Source of the DNA: CAYVUM01 sp964619055
GTDB lineage: Bacteria > Pseudomonadota > Alphaproteobacteria > Rhodospirillales > Defluviicoccaceae
Assembly: GCA_964619055.1 (NCBI GenBank)
Contig: CAZUDB010000030.1
Coordinates: 1 to 40,767, forward strand
Reading direction: 5' to 3'
DNA: 40,767 nucleotides
Within the stretch, counting starts at the first letter, position 1. The number at the start of each line of letters is the position of its first letter. Positions 25,728 to 33,646 of the stretch are shown here, one piece after another. The notes under the pieces are model-generated. The model was given only the letters and a program-made list of their open reading frames with translations. It made no database searches and was not told where the DNA came from. Made by a program: the position numbers and the translations under genes.

Positions 25728-26017
25728 TCACAACGTTAATCGCGCCGAGACAACGCGATCGTCGTCGGATGCTCGGTGTGTTCATTTAACGCAACAAGTG
25801 CGCTGACGCCCACCCAATACTCTCTCCGATTCGCCCCCCGCTCTCCTCGCGTTCCGGCGCGCAGCCGCGCCGGAAGTCCGCCAAATCCGTTTTGCGGCTT
25901 GGGATCAGCACACTTTCCGTGCATAAGCGACTATGAAAAACACGTTAACGTGACCGAAATAGGAGACTGTCACTACGATCTGTTGTATAAGTTCCCAAGA
26001 GCGCTGGAGGACGTACA
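25728..26017. other. Intergenic region upstream of the XRE regulator
   Basis: About 290 bp with no supported gene. It holds the 12-bp palindrome at 25941-25952 and, at the end, the ribosome site of the regulator (GGAGG at 26006-26010). Confidence 0.5.
25941..25952. promoter_or_regulatory. Perfect palindrome, possible XRE autoregulatory operator
   Basis: CACGTTAACGTG is a perfect 12-bp palindrome 66 bp before the GTG of the XRE regulator. A further GTGAC/GTCAC pair (25950-25954 and 25971-25975) overlaps it. HTH_3 dimers commonly bind such sites near their own promoters; the link is inferred from position. Confidence 0.45.
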
Positions 26018-26506
26018 GTGACTGGGACTTCTTTTGGGAGCCTCAAGACCGGACAGATAGGTAGAACTATGCGAAGATCTGTCGCTGAGGAAGGGCCGGA
26101 CCCCATTGATCGCTTCGTAGGCGGACGGATTCGGACGCGACGTCTCGGTATGCGGATAAGCCAAACGAAGCTCGGTCATTCCATCGGCGTAACGTTCCAA
26201 CAGATCCAGAAGTACGAGAGCGGTACTAACCGAGTTGGCGCCAGCAATCTTTACCGTATTGCCGAGGCGCTCGGTGTCGAAGTTGCCTATTTCTTCGAAG
26301 GTTTGGCTGGCAACGGCGAGCAGCATCGCTCCTACCTCATCCCCGGCTTGGCGGAACCCGATATGCCGAGCTTCGATGCGGACCCGTTGTCGACTAAAGA
26401 ATCGTGCGAGCTGATGCACAACTACTATCGGATACCCGATCCTCGGGTCCGAAAGACGTTATTTCAGCTCGTGCGTACCTTATCGAACAACCAAGCTGCC
26501 GAATGA
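26018..26506 (+). CDS. XRE-family transcriptional regulator
   Basis: A 162-residue DNA-binding protein. An HTH_3 (Cro/CI) domain spans about residues 28-95: GGRIRTRRLGMRISQTKLGHSIGVTFQQIQKYE in two halves, followed by NRVGASNLYRIAEALGV. The C-terminal half has no recognised ligand domain; its end (YYRIPDPRVRKTLFQLVRTLS) matches the general style of a group of small alphaproteobacterial XRE regulators. The GTG start is set by GGAGG 7 bases upstream; an in-frame ATG at 26069 is an alternative. Its stop directly abuts the stop of the convergent subtilase gene. Targets are unknown. Confidence 0.88.
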   Translation: MTGTSFGSLKTGQIGRTMRRSVAEEGPDPIDRFVGGRIRTRRLGMRISQTKLGHSIGVTFQQIQKYESGTNRVGASNLYRIAEALGVEVAYFFEGLAGNGEQHRSYLIPGLAEPDMPSFDADPLSTKESCELMHNYYRIPDPRVRKTLFQLVRTLSNNQAAE

Positions 26507-27796
26507 TCAGCGCCGATCGGCGGCGGCACAGGATGGCCGGCGGCGAATAAGTCCCCAGCCGTATGTGTCATCGCGACCCGGCCGCCCCAGATCAACCACA
26601 TCCTGCTTCAGTTCGTCACGTAAGGCGTGCGATGCGCGCGTTTGACCGGCGGACACGCTGAACGAGACCAGCGTGGTCACATACGGTGCGGCAAACGACG
26701 TCCCACTTTGGAATTTTCCGCCGTCCGGCACCGCCGTCCACAACCGCACCCCGGGTGCCGAAAAGTCGACGTAGTCGCCGCGATTAGCGTGCCGATAAAC
26801 TTGGCCATCGGCGGCAACCGCCGTCACGGCGATCACGTCGTCATAAGCTGCCGGATAGGCGGGGCGGGTCGTGCTGCCCCAATTCCCGGCGGCAGCGATC
26901 AGCACCAGACCGGACTTTTGCGCCCGCAAGGTCGCATTGCGGACAATGCGATTGTCAGGCCCGGCGATGCTGAGATTGACCGCATCGACCTGCTCACCCG
27001 AGACCCAATCCATGGCTTGAATCAACCCGCGGGCAGTAGCAACGGTTCTTCCTGACCGGCTGACCTCGAAAATATTGGCGGCGAGCAATTCAGCTTCGGG
27101 CACCAAACCACCCCATCCGCCCTTGGCAGCGCCCTGCCCAACTAGGATGGCGGCGATCGCCGTTCCGTGATCCGCCTGACCGGGCTGTCGCCGCGGAGCA
27201 GAGAAATCCCGATAGGTGATGCGGGCACCGGCAAGCGCTGGATGACGAATGTCAACGGCGGCATCGATCATGGCCAGACGTAGGTCCCGCCCGCAGCCTT
27301 GCGGCAAACCGTCCCAGCCGATCACAGATCTGGCGTAGCTTTCCGGAAGGCTTAGGCCGGCAGCCGGCTTGTAACGGTGGTTCGCGTCGATTGTGGCACT
27401 GGGAAAGCGGGAGTGGAGGCGGGCGATGGCGACATCAACGCTGGTTCGCTGCGGCAAGCGGAGGCGATAAAGCGACAGGTCCAGATGGGGCAGGCTCAGC
27501 GTTTCGATGATGCGATAGCCGAGCGTTTGAGAGCGGGTTCGGAAGTCATCTGGTGCTGCCGTGACAAGAACCTCCCCCGGTTCTCTTTCGGCGTCCCGGC
27601 CCCAGAGGGTGTTTGCGCCTCGTCCATCCCGAGCATCGTCATGCGCGCGACCGAAGGCGGCACCGCTATGTGATGGTCGGATCGCGTGAATGCCATCCGG
27701 GCCTGAATGGAGAACCGGCAGAACACGGAGCGCACCTAGGACCGCGACGACGGCCGCGGCGATGATAATGGCGAGGTATCGAATCCACACGGCCAT
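26507..27796 (-). CDS. Membrane-anchored S8 (subtilisin-like) serine protease
   Basis: A 429-residue subtilase. An N-terminal hydrophobic helix (YLAIIIAAAVVAVLGALRVL, 7-26) is a signal anchor or uncleaved signal peptide. Residues ~75-145 resemble a short inhibitor-I9-like prodomain. The catalytic domain has all expected residues: Asp178 in AMIDAAVD, His210 in DHGTAIA, oxyanion Asn305 in AAAGNWG and Ser367 in SGTSFAAPY. It is therefore probably active in the periplasm or outside the cell. The C-terminus is short with no sorting tail. The start is an ATG at 27796 behind GCAGGGC. It is divergent from the SpmAB-like gene. Substrates are unknown. Confidence 0.9.
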   Translation of the reverse strand: MAVWIRYLAIIIAAAVVAVLGALRVLPVLHSGPDGIHAIRPSHSGAAFGRAHDDARDGRGANTLWGRDAEREPGEVLVTAAPDDFRTRSQTLGYRIIETLSLPHLDLSLYRLRLPQRTSVDVAIARLHSRFPSATIDANHRYKPAAGLSLPESYARSVIGWDGLPQGCGRDLRLAMIDAAVDIRHPALAGARITYRDFSAPRRQPGQADHGTAIAAILVGQGAAKGGWGGLVPEAELLAANIFEVSRSGRTVATARGLIQAMDWVSGEQVDAVNLSIAGPDNRIVRNATLRAQKSGLVLIAAAGNWGSTTRPAYPAAYDDVIAVTAVAADGQVYRHANRGDYVDFSAPGVRLWTAVPDGGKFQSGTSFAAPYVTTLVSFSVSAGQTRASHALRDELKQDVVDLGRPGRDDTYGWGLIRRRPSCAAADRR

Positions 27797-27904
27797 GCCC
27801 TGCGCCCACTTCCATTGGCTCAGGCATCAACGCCTACCCCCGAACCACCTAAGAAACTCTTGATGCAGCCACGCCACGGTCATCACGACAGGCGATCATT
27901 ACGG

Positions 27905-27933
27905 ATAATAGAGTGATTTTAACGAGTTATCTA
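27905..27933 (-). promoter_or_regulatory. Candidate promoter of the S8 protease gene
   Basis: On the minus strand, TAGATA (27928-27933), a 17-bp spacer and TATTAT (27905-27910) lie about 110 bp upstream of the ATG, within a locally AT-rich stretch. Confidence 0.35.
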
Positions 27934-28060
27934 AGCTTGGCGCACCTTGGCTGACCCGGCGTCGCCATGGCCTGCAGGCGCGCTCCAGTTGCGCGGGTAA
28001 AGCCGGATGGTAGTCTCTCCGTGCAACCTGCTCCCAACCTCGTCCGGACGAGAATACCGA

Positions 28061-29386
28061 GTGAACGTCGTTTTCCTGGCCCTTGTCGGCATCGCTTACG
28101 CGGTCGCCATGCTGCACCACATCGGCTGGATGCCGGACAACGGTGCCGGCGCATCACCGATGGAGGTGCTTGGCGCCGCCATGATCGACGCCGCCGGCAG
28201 TGCAGTGACGCTTGCCATCGGATTGATCGGAGTGATGGCACTGTTCCTCGGCGCCATGAAGGTTGCGGAAGCCGGGGGACTCCTGACGATCGTAGCGCGC
28301 GTGGTTCAGCCGCTCATGATCCGTCTGTTCCCGTCCGTGCCGCGCGATCATCCGGCCATGGGAGCCATTATCCTCAACATCTCAGCCAACGCCCTCGGTC
28401 TCGGCAACGCGGCAACCCCATTTGGGATCAAAGCCATGGAGGCGCTGGACCGCCTCAATCCGCGAAAGGGCACGGCGACGGACGATATGGCACTCTTCCT
28501 CGCCATCAACACCTCGTCCGTGACCTTGTTGCCGACGGGTGTTATCGCCCTTCGCGCCGCGGCCGGTTCCGCCGACCCGGCTGCCATCATGCCGACGACC
28601 TTGTTCGCCACCGTGTGCTCGACGACCGTTGCCATCCTCGCCGCGAAATCGTTTGCACGGCTATGGCCTATGCGTCCGATGGACAACAATACGGTCTCGC
28701 CCGAACCCTTCGCCGAACACGAACCCGAGACCACAGGTACGAACTCGCCGTACCACCTCGACGCGTCAACGACACCACCGAAGGGCTATCCGCTATGGGT
28801 CTCGGTCTTCGTCTTAGCCGCGATAATGTCGCTGGTCCCGGCGACCCTGATGTACGGCCGTGAGATCGCGCCTTGGATCATCCCGTCCCTGCTGCTGTTT
28901 TTGCTAGGCTTTGGCGCAGCCAAAGGCGTGCGGATTTATGAGACCTTCGTGGAGGGCGCCAAAGACGGCTTTCAGGTCGCCGTTCGCATCATTCCCTATC
29001 TGGTTGCAATCCTGGTCGCCGTTGCGATGCTGCGCGCCAGCGGAGCGGTTGACTTGTTAATCACGCCCCTTGGTTTGATCACCGAACCGCTCGGCCTGCC
29101 TGCGGAGGCGCTACCCATGGCCTTGCTACGGCCGTTCTCCGGCTCCGGCGCCTACGGGGTTCTGGCCTCAATCATCAACGATCCGGCCATTGGTCCGGAC
29201 AGCTATGCGGGCATCCTGGTCAGCACATTCCAGGGCTCAACCGAGACAACCTTCTATGTTCTAGCCGTGTACTTTGGCGCCGTGGGCATTCGTCGGATGC
29301 GCCATGCGGTCCCGGCTGCGCTGTGCGCCGACGTGGCGGGCATCGCCGCCGCGGTGTTGATCTGCTCGATCCTGTACGGAGGCTGA
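28061..29386 (+). CDS. Nucleoside-recognition (Gate) membrane protein, SpmA-SpmB-like fusion
   Basis: A 441-residue polytopic protein containing two Gate (nucleoside recognition) domains. The first half matches SpmA style (AMIDAAGSAVTLAIGLIGVMALFLG; NISANALGLGNAATPFGIKAM; NTSSVTLLPT). The second matches SpmB style (FVEGAKDGFQVAVRIIPYLVAILVAVAML; LLRPFSGSGAYG; STFQGSTETTFYVLAVYFG). In Bacillus SpmA and SpmB act in spore core dehydration; here there is no sporulation context, so that name should not be read as function. Transport or sensing at the inner membrane is likely. A polar linker (~215-250) joins the halves. GTG 28061 is preferred; the frame is open to 28007. Confidence 0.85.
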   Translation: MNVVFLALVGIAYAVAMLHHIGWMPDNGAGASPMEVLGAAMIDAAGSAVTLAIGLIGVMALFLGAMKVAEAGGLLTIVARVVQPLMIRLFPSVPRDHPAMGAIILNISANALGLGNAATPFGIKAMEALDRLNPRKGTATDDMALFLAINTSSVTLLPTGVIALRAAAGSADPAAIMPTTLFATVCSTTVAILAAKSFARLWPMRPMDNNTVSPEPFAEHEPETTGTNSPYHLDASTTPPKGYPLWVSVFVLAAIMSLVPATLMYGREIAPWIIPSLLLFLLGFGAAKGVRIYETFVEGAKDGFQVAVRIIPYLVAILVAVAMLRASGAVDLLITPLGLITEPLGLPAEALPMALLRPFSGSGAYGVLASIINDPAIGPDSYAGILVSTFQGSTETTFYVLAVYFGAVGIRRMRHAVPAALCADVAGIAAAVLICSILYGG

Positions 29387-29394
29387 GGCAACAA

Positions 29395-29421
29395 GCGGCG
29401 GTCCCTCGCAGGAACCGCCGC
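29395..29421. terminator. Hairpin between convergent genes
   Basis: GCGGCGGT (29395-29402) pairs with ACCGCCGC (29414-29421) around an 11-nt loop. It lies just after the SpmAB-like gene and just before the end of the convergent CTERM protein gene. No U-run is seen. Confidence 0.45.
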
Positions 29422-29444
29422 CCGTGCCCGTGAGCAAAGCTGAC

Positions 29445-31085
29445 TTAAGACCGGCGGCGGGCCGCGAAACCAAGCGCCGCGAGGCCGAACAAACCGAAGG
29501 CCATCGCGGTCGGGATCGGCACTGAGTAAAGCGTGAGGGATCCACTGACCTCATTGGCGACAAGCAGGATTGGACGACTGGTTGGACTATCCTCAGGCAA
29601 GATATAATAAAAGCCTTCGGGACCCAAGTGAACCGAACGACCTGCTTCTAGATCAGCGTCGCTAAGACTGAAGTCTCGATTGTTGATGTACTGGAGGAAC
29701 TCGGGATCCAGCGGGTCGGTGATGTCATACACCATGAACCCGCCGATCCGCTCAAGACCAACGAACACCAGGACCTGGTCCTTGTAGACCCCAATCACCA
29801 GCGCTTCTGGCTCAGGGCCCTTTGCGTCACTGCGTGAGTCGAACGAGTCGTTTTCGTCATTAGTCGAGTTGAAGTCGTTGGGAAACTGTGCGGCAGTGAT
29901 TTCCTCAAACTGGTCGCCGCTGTCAAAAACCTGATTCCCGGAAGAGTCATAGATGGAGAACGACCGAGCGCCGTAGGAGAAGAGCTGATCAAAGTCGCCG
30001 TCCCCGTCGGAATCGCCGTCAATGGTTGAGACTTCCAAGCGGCCGAGGTTCTGCTGCTGTTGGAGGTCAGCCGCATTGGGGAACGCTGTCGGGTCCAGGG
30101 TCAAGTCCTCGACACGGTCGTCCTCGTCCCGAGCATCACCCTCGTTGGCGGTTACAAAATAGGTGATGCCGTTCACGGTGTAGGCACCGATCGAATCCGG
30201 CATGTACATGCCCGAGACGGGCCAGTTGTTAATCTCGATCCCGCCGTCCCGGTCACTCGGATCGAGTGCGTTTCCGGCGACGATGTGATCCTTCACGCCC
30301 AAAGGCAGGATCTCGGTCACCGTTGACGTCTCGACGTCGACAACGGCAACACTGTTGGCTTCCTGCAGCGACACAAACGCCGTTGCACCATCCTCGGAAA
30401 CAGCGATGTACTCCGGCTCCAAGTCCTGGGCGACCGTGATATCGCCGTTGATTACATCAGGGAACAGGCGGACGCCAGCAGCCAATAGGTCATTGACTTG
30501 AGAGTTGAAGGCCGTGAAGCCCGCCGTGGTGACGGTCGGCGATGCCACGCCGTTCGAAATGTCAACGATGCTGATGGAGCCCTCGGGATTAGTGCCGTTT
30601 GGCTCGCCCTCGTTCGCCACCAGCACCTTTGTGCCGTTCGGCGTAAACGTCACCATGTCCGGAAGCGCACCAACCTGCACGGTGTTTAGGAAATTGCCGG
30701 CCGTGTCGAAGAACACCACACTGCCGGGATCCTGGGCGACAGGCGCCTCAACGGCAACAGCGACCACGCCGTTCTTAACGGAGACGCTGTTCGGACCCGC
30801 GCCAAAGGGGGTAATGTCGATGCTGCCGAACAGGCTTGGCATCCGCGGATCGCTGATATCCACAATAGACACGGACGGTGTGATGGTGTTGCCACCGGAA
30901 TTTGTCACGAACGCTCGAAACGTCTCCGGATCGTAGGCCACGATTTCGCTCGCACCGTCGTCGAAAACACCGGTTTCGAACTGACCGATAAGCTCGAGAA
31001 CTTGCGCATTCGCGGCACCTGCCGCAGCCATTAATGTGGCGGCCGATACGAGCCCAGCCGCAACAAGACCTCCTACCCCATTCAT
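29445..31085 (-). CDS. Choice-of-anchor I family secreted protein with VPLPA-CTERM-like tail
   Basis: A 546-residue exported protein. A signal peptide (1-~28, ending GAANA) is followed by repeated beta-propeller-like segments of the choice-of-anchor I type: SIVDISDPRMPSLFGSI, DPGSVVFFDTAGNFLNTV, GTKVLVANEGEPNG, SISIVDISNGVASPTV, VTANEGDARDEDD and SYGARSFSIYDSSG. Acidic Asp-rich loops (DGDSDGDGDFDQ) may bind calcium. The C-terminus (SVPIPTAMAFGLFGLAALGFAARRRS) has the three parts of a PEP-CTERM/VPLPA-CTERM sorting signal: a VPxP motif, one TM helix and an Arg cluster. An exosortase elsewhere in the genome would process it. AAGGGA 8 bases before the ATG supports the start. The ligand or enzymatic role is unknown. 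Confidence 0.88.
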   Translation of the reverse strand: MNGVGGLVAAGLVSAATLMAAAGAANAQVLELIGQFETGVFDDGASEIVAYDPETFRAFVTNSGGNTITPSVSIVDISDPRMPSLFGSIDITPFGAGPNSVSVKNGVVAVAVEAPVAQDPGSVVFFDTAGNFLNTVQVGALPDMVTFTPNGTKVLVANEGEPNGTNPEGSISIVDISNGVASPTVTTAGFTAFNSQVNDLLAAGVRLFPDVINGDITVAQDLEPEYIAVSEDGATAFVSLQEANSVAVVDVETSTVTEILPLGVKDHIVAGNALDPSDRDGGIEINNWPVSGMYMPDSIGAYTVNGITYFVTANEGDARDEDDRVEDLTLDPTAFPNAADLQQQQNLGRLEVSTIDGDSDGDGDFDQLFSYGARSFSIYDSSGNQVFDSGDQFEEITAAQFPNDFNSTNDENDSFDSRSDAKGPEPEALVIGVYKDQVLVFVGLERIGGFMVYDITDPLDPEFLQYINNRDFSLSDADLEAGRSVHLGPEGFYYILPEDSPTSRPILLVANEVSGSLTLYSVPIPTAMAFGLFGLAALGFAARRRS

Positions 31086-31403
31086 CGTTCACTTCCCTTG
31101 TATGATGTTGTGATTGCTGATGATACGGGCAGGGAGCAGCGCGTCGGGGCATCCGAACAGGTCATGGACTCACGGTAACCGACGTGCGCACCCCGGCCGA
31201 ACACCATCTGATGCAATCCTTACGCCACAAAAAGTTTTCTTATGATTCAATTTATTATGAACTAGGGCTACAGGTCCGCAACCAGCGACTGTAAGAAATC
31301 GTGACACGCCGTCGTTGGCGAACGGGCCGCCAACTCACCCCAAACGGGGCAGTAATCCTTCGACATCAACGAGTTGTGACGATTGTCGGCGACGCCGCAG
31401 GTG
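31086..31403. other. 318-bp region upstream of the CTERM protein gene
   Basis: No supported gene. The stretch around 31225-31270 is AT-rich (TTTATTATGAACTA and neighbours) and probably holds the promoter for the CTERM protein, but I cannot choose a -35/-10 pair. GGTGTC/GACACC (31400-31405 and 31415-31420) flanks the stop of the upstream gene and could form a weak hairpin. Confidence 0.4.
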
Positions 31404-32330
31404 TCAAGATTTCCGACACCGTGCCCCATGCTGGTCGACGCGCCTGAGCGAACGGGCGCCAGGACACCGAAGTACCAGAGACAAAACCAATCCCGCCAGC
31501 GGAATGGCGATTGATCCGATCACCGGGATCGACGTGGCAGGGACCTGCGACGCAGGCAAGTCTGTCCCCTCAAGCGGCCCGTCCGGGTCGGTGGTGCTCG
31601 GAAGACTGCCGAACGGATCATCAGCGCCAGGCCGTTTACCGCTCTCTTGAAGGGCGGACGGACGGCTGCCACCGCCCGCGGATGGCGCGGGCGCGGTCGG
31701 CGCGCCCGACCTGCCGTCGGGAGCACCACCCATTTCTGAGCCCCCCGGGTGTCTTGGAGAACCCGAGGGAATGAGGGCTCTGCCGACGTCCGCTATCAGC
31801 GTTTCGTCCAACGCCTTCGGCCCAGCACCGCCCCTGCCCATATTAGCAACCGAGGTGGAGTGACCAACGGATCGGTCCAAAACCGGATCCGTACCCGGCC
31901 GTATCGGGCCCAAGGGATCGACGAATGCCGTAGCAGTTTCGCTGGTCGTGGGGGAACTGCCGTCACCCATCCTGCCGCTCTCAACAGTCACCAATGGATG
32001 GCTGCGTTCCGGATCTTGGGGCGATGGCTTGTCCAACGCCAATCGCCTTAGCCGCCGGTCTCGCGCCACAACCGTTTCGTCTGCGGTGTCCGGGTTAGCG
32101 GCATCGACGAGAACCGGATCGAACCATGCGTGCTCTTCGCCCGTTAATGACAGCGGCAACCCGACAACCCAAAGTCCGATGACCGCCATCACCGCCGACA
32201 ATACGCCGAACGCTATCGGCCGCCGGTGCGAGCGACGCACCCAACGGCGGCGGGGGCGAATAACCGGATGGCGGCCGCCGAGCGAGATGATGGCAAGCGC
32301 GCCGGACAGGCATCGTGACCACAACGGCAC
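31404..32330 (-). CDS. Unknown two-TM protein with long disordered linker
   Basis: A 308-residue protein from a GTG start; I do not recognise its family. A very basic N-terminus (RPRRRWVRRSHRRP) precedes a TM helix (IAFGVLSAVMAVIGLWVVGLPL, ~39-60). A Gly/Pro/Ser/Asp-rich linker (~65-265) is probably disordered. A second TM helix (IPVIGSIAIPLAGLVLSLVL) is followed by a basic tail (RSLRRVDQHGARCRKS). The C-terminal TM plus basic tail resembles a sorting or membrane-anchor module, and the next gene in the same direction carries a CTERM tail. Codon use is normal for the region. The gene stands 318 bp before the CTERM gene, so an operon is not certain. Confidence 0.6.
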   Translation of the reverse strand: MPLWSRCLSGALAIISLGGRHPVIRPRRRWVRRSHRRPIAFGVLSAVMAVIGLWVVGLPLSLTGEEHAWFDPVLVDAANPDTADETVVARDRRLRRLALDKPSPQDPERSHPLVTVESGRMGDGSSPTTSETATAFVDPLGPIRPGTDPVLDRSVGHSTSVANMGRGGAGPKALDETLIADVGRALIPSGSPRHPGGSEMGGAPDGRSGAPTAPAPSAGGGSRPSALQESGKRPGADDPFGSLPSTTDPDGPLEGTDLPASQVPATSIPVIGSIAIPLAGLVLSLVLRCPGARSLRRVDQHGARCRKS

Positions 32331-32542
32331 GGGGCTGAACTCCCAAGCAACACTGTCGTGGCCACTAGAAAAACGTACTCAGTTTAACAAAGGCTTAGCC
32401 AATCCGCTCGCTCAAACCAGTGGTTCGCGATTCGCAAGGCAACCTGCGAGATCCGAGCAGGTCCGATCTCACCATCGCAAGCACGATTGGCGAGTCCATG
32501 ACAAAATACGCGCGTCCTTCAACTCTGCCGAGAGGTCCACCA

Positions 32543-32890
32543 ATGCTGATCAACATTGCGATCCTATTAGCCTGCCAACTCATAGGCGAGATTATTGTCT
32601 CGACCACGCAAATCCCCATTCCCGGACCCGTCGTTGGGATGGCGATCCTATTTGTCGGGCTTATCGTCCGAGGCGAGTTGCCCGATGGTCTCAGCGGCAC
32701 AGCAGATGCCCTGCTACGCCACCTCTCGCTCCTGTTCGTACCGGCTGGCGTGGGCATCACGCTCCACATCGACCTCGTTTCAGCAGAGTTCATTCCAATC
32801 GTCGCAGCGGTCGTGATCAGCACGGTGTTGACGATTGGCGTCACTGCGGCTGTCATGCGGCTCTTGAGCGGCGGAGACGCAAATCAATGA
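32543..32890 (+). CDS. lrgA: LrgA/CidA family holin-like membrane protein
   Basis: A 115-residue protein with four predicted TM helices: MLINIAILLACQLIGEII, PIPGPVVGMAILFVGLIV, the LLFVPAGVGITLHIDLV segment and a final IVAAVVISTVLTIGVTAAVM. The LPIPGxVxGM-like segment IPIPGPVVGMAIL and LLFVPAGVG are family hallmarks. LrgA/CidA proteins are linked to murein hydrolase export control and, in other bacteria, to pyruvate or glycolate transport with LrgB. The ATG at 32543 follows AGAGG. The frame is open to 32420, but the extension is polar and unlike the family. It overlaps lrgB by 4 bp (ATGA). Confidence 0.9.
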   Translation: MLINIAILLACQLIGEIIVSTTQIPIPGPVVGMAILFVGLIVRGELPDGLSGTADALLRHLSLLFVPAGVGITLHIDLVSAEFIPIVAAVVISTVLTIGVTAAVMRLLSGGDANQ

Positions 32891-33606
32891 CGGGCGGATT
32901 GCAAGCGATCTGGGTCTACCTGGCGTCCAGTCCGCTCCTCGCCCTCACGATGACCATCTTCGCCTATCTAGGCGGCGACTGGCTGTATCGACGGTGCAAT
33001 CACAATCCCCTCATGAACCCCGTGTTGGTGTCCGTTGCAGTCGTCGTTGGAGTTCTCCTTCTGACGAGGACGAGTTACGAGGCCTACTTCCAAGGTGCTC
33101 AATTCATTCATTTTTTGTTGGGGCCGGCAACAGTTGCCCTGGCCGTTCCGCTGTATCGCAGACTGAAGCAAGTCAGGAAATCGGTCGTGGCGATCCTGCT
33201 GGCCGTTTGCTGTGGAGCCATCACCGCGGCGGGAAGCACAGTCGGCATCGCGTGGATGCTCGGCGCATCCGAGCAAACCCTCATGTCGCTGGCGCCCAAA
33301 TCGGTGACCGCGCCCGTCGCTATGGGCATTGCCGAACAACTGGGCGGCATCCCCACCCTCACCGCGGTGGTCGTGATCGTAACCGGAATCCTCGGTGCCA
33401 TGATCGCGACCGGCATGCTCAATCTGCTCGGGATTCGAGACGCACGTGCAGTGGGGCTGGCCATTGGCGTCGCCTCCCATGGCATCGGCACCGCAAGGGC
33501 GTTTCAAGTCAGCGACGTCGTAGGTGCTTTTTCAGGAATGGCGATGGGGCTCAATGCGCTCGTTACCGCTTTGCTCTTGCCGCCCCTCATCGGCCTCTTG
33601 TTCTAG
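32887..33606 (+). CDS. lrgB: LrgB family inner-membrane protein
   Basis: A 239-residue polytopic protein with LrgB features: LTMTIFAYLGGDWLYRR near the start, NPLMNPVLVSV, FLLGPATVALAVPLY, LAPKSVTAPVAMGIAEQLGG and IGVASHGIGTARAF. LrgB pairs with LrgA; plant and some bacterial homologues move glycolate or pyruvate, others modulate autolysis. Which applies here is unknown. It is coupled to lrgA through ATGA at 32887-32890. The same frame stays open upstream to 31948, but that region reads as non-coding shadow over the convergent unknown gene. No LytSR-type regulator is adjacent. Confidence 0.9.
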   Translation: MTGGLQAIWVYLASSPLLALTMTIFAYLGGDWLYRRCNHNPLMNPVLVSVAVVVGVLLLTRTSYEAYFQGAQFIHFLLGPATVALAVPLYRRLKQVRKSVVAILLAVCCGAITAAGSTVGIAWMLGASEQTLMSLAPKSVTAPVAMGIAEQLGGIPTLTAVVVIVTGILGAMIATGMLNLLGIRDARAVGLAIGVASHGIGTARAFQVSDVVGAFSGMAMGLNALVTALLLPPLIGLLF

Positions 33607-33646
33607 CCAGGTCACCAGCATGCGGGCTGTTGCGCGGTGGGCTACG

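Noticed and set aside
31281..31310. PHO-box-like string upstream of the CTERM protein (CTGTAAG-AAAT-CGTGACA)
   Set aside because: Only one half-repeat matches the PhoB consensus; the second half fails on either strand.
31948..33606. A 552-codon open frame on the plus strand ending with LrgB
   Set aside because: Only the last 239 codons resemble LrgB. The upstream part runs antisense to the unknown gene, overlaps lrgA in another frame and has shadow-like composition, so lrgB was started at 32887.
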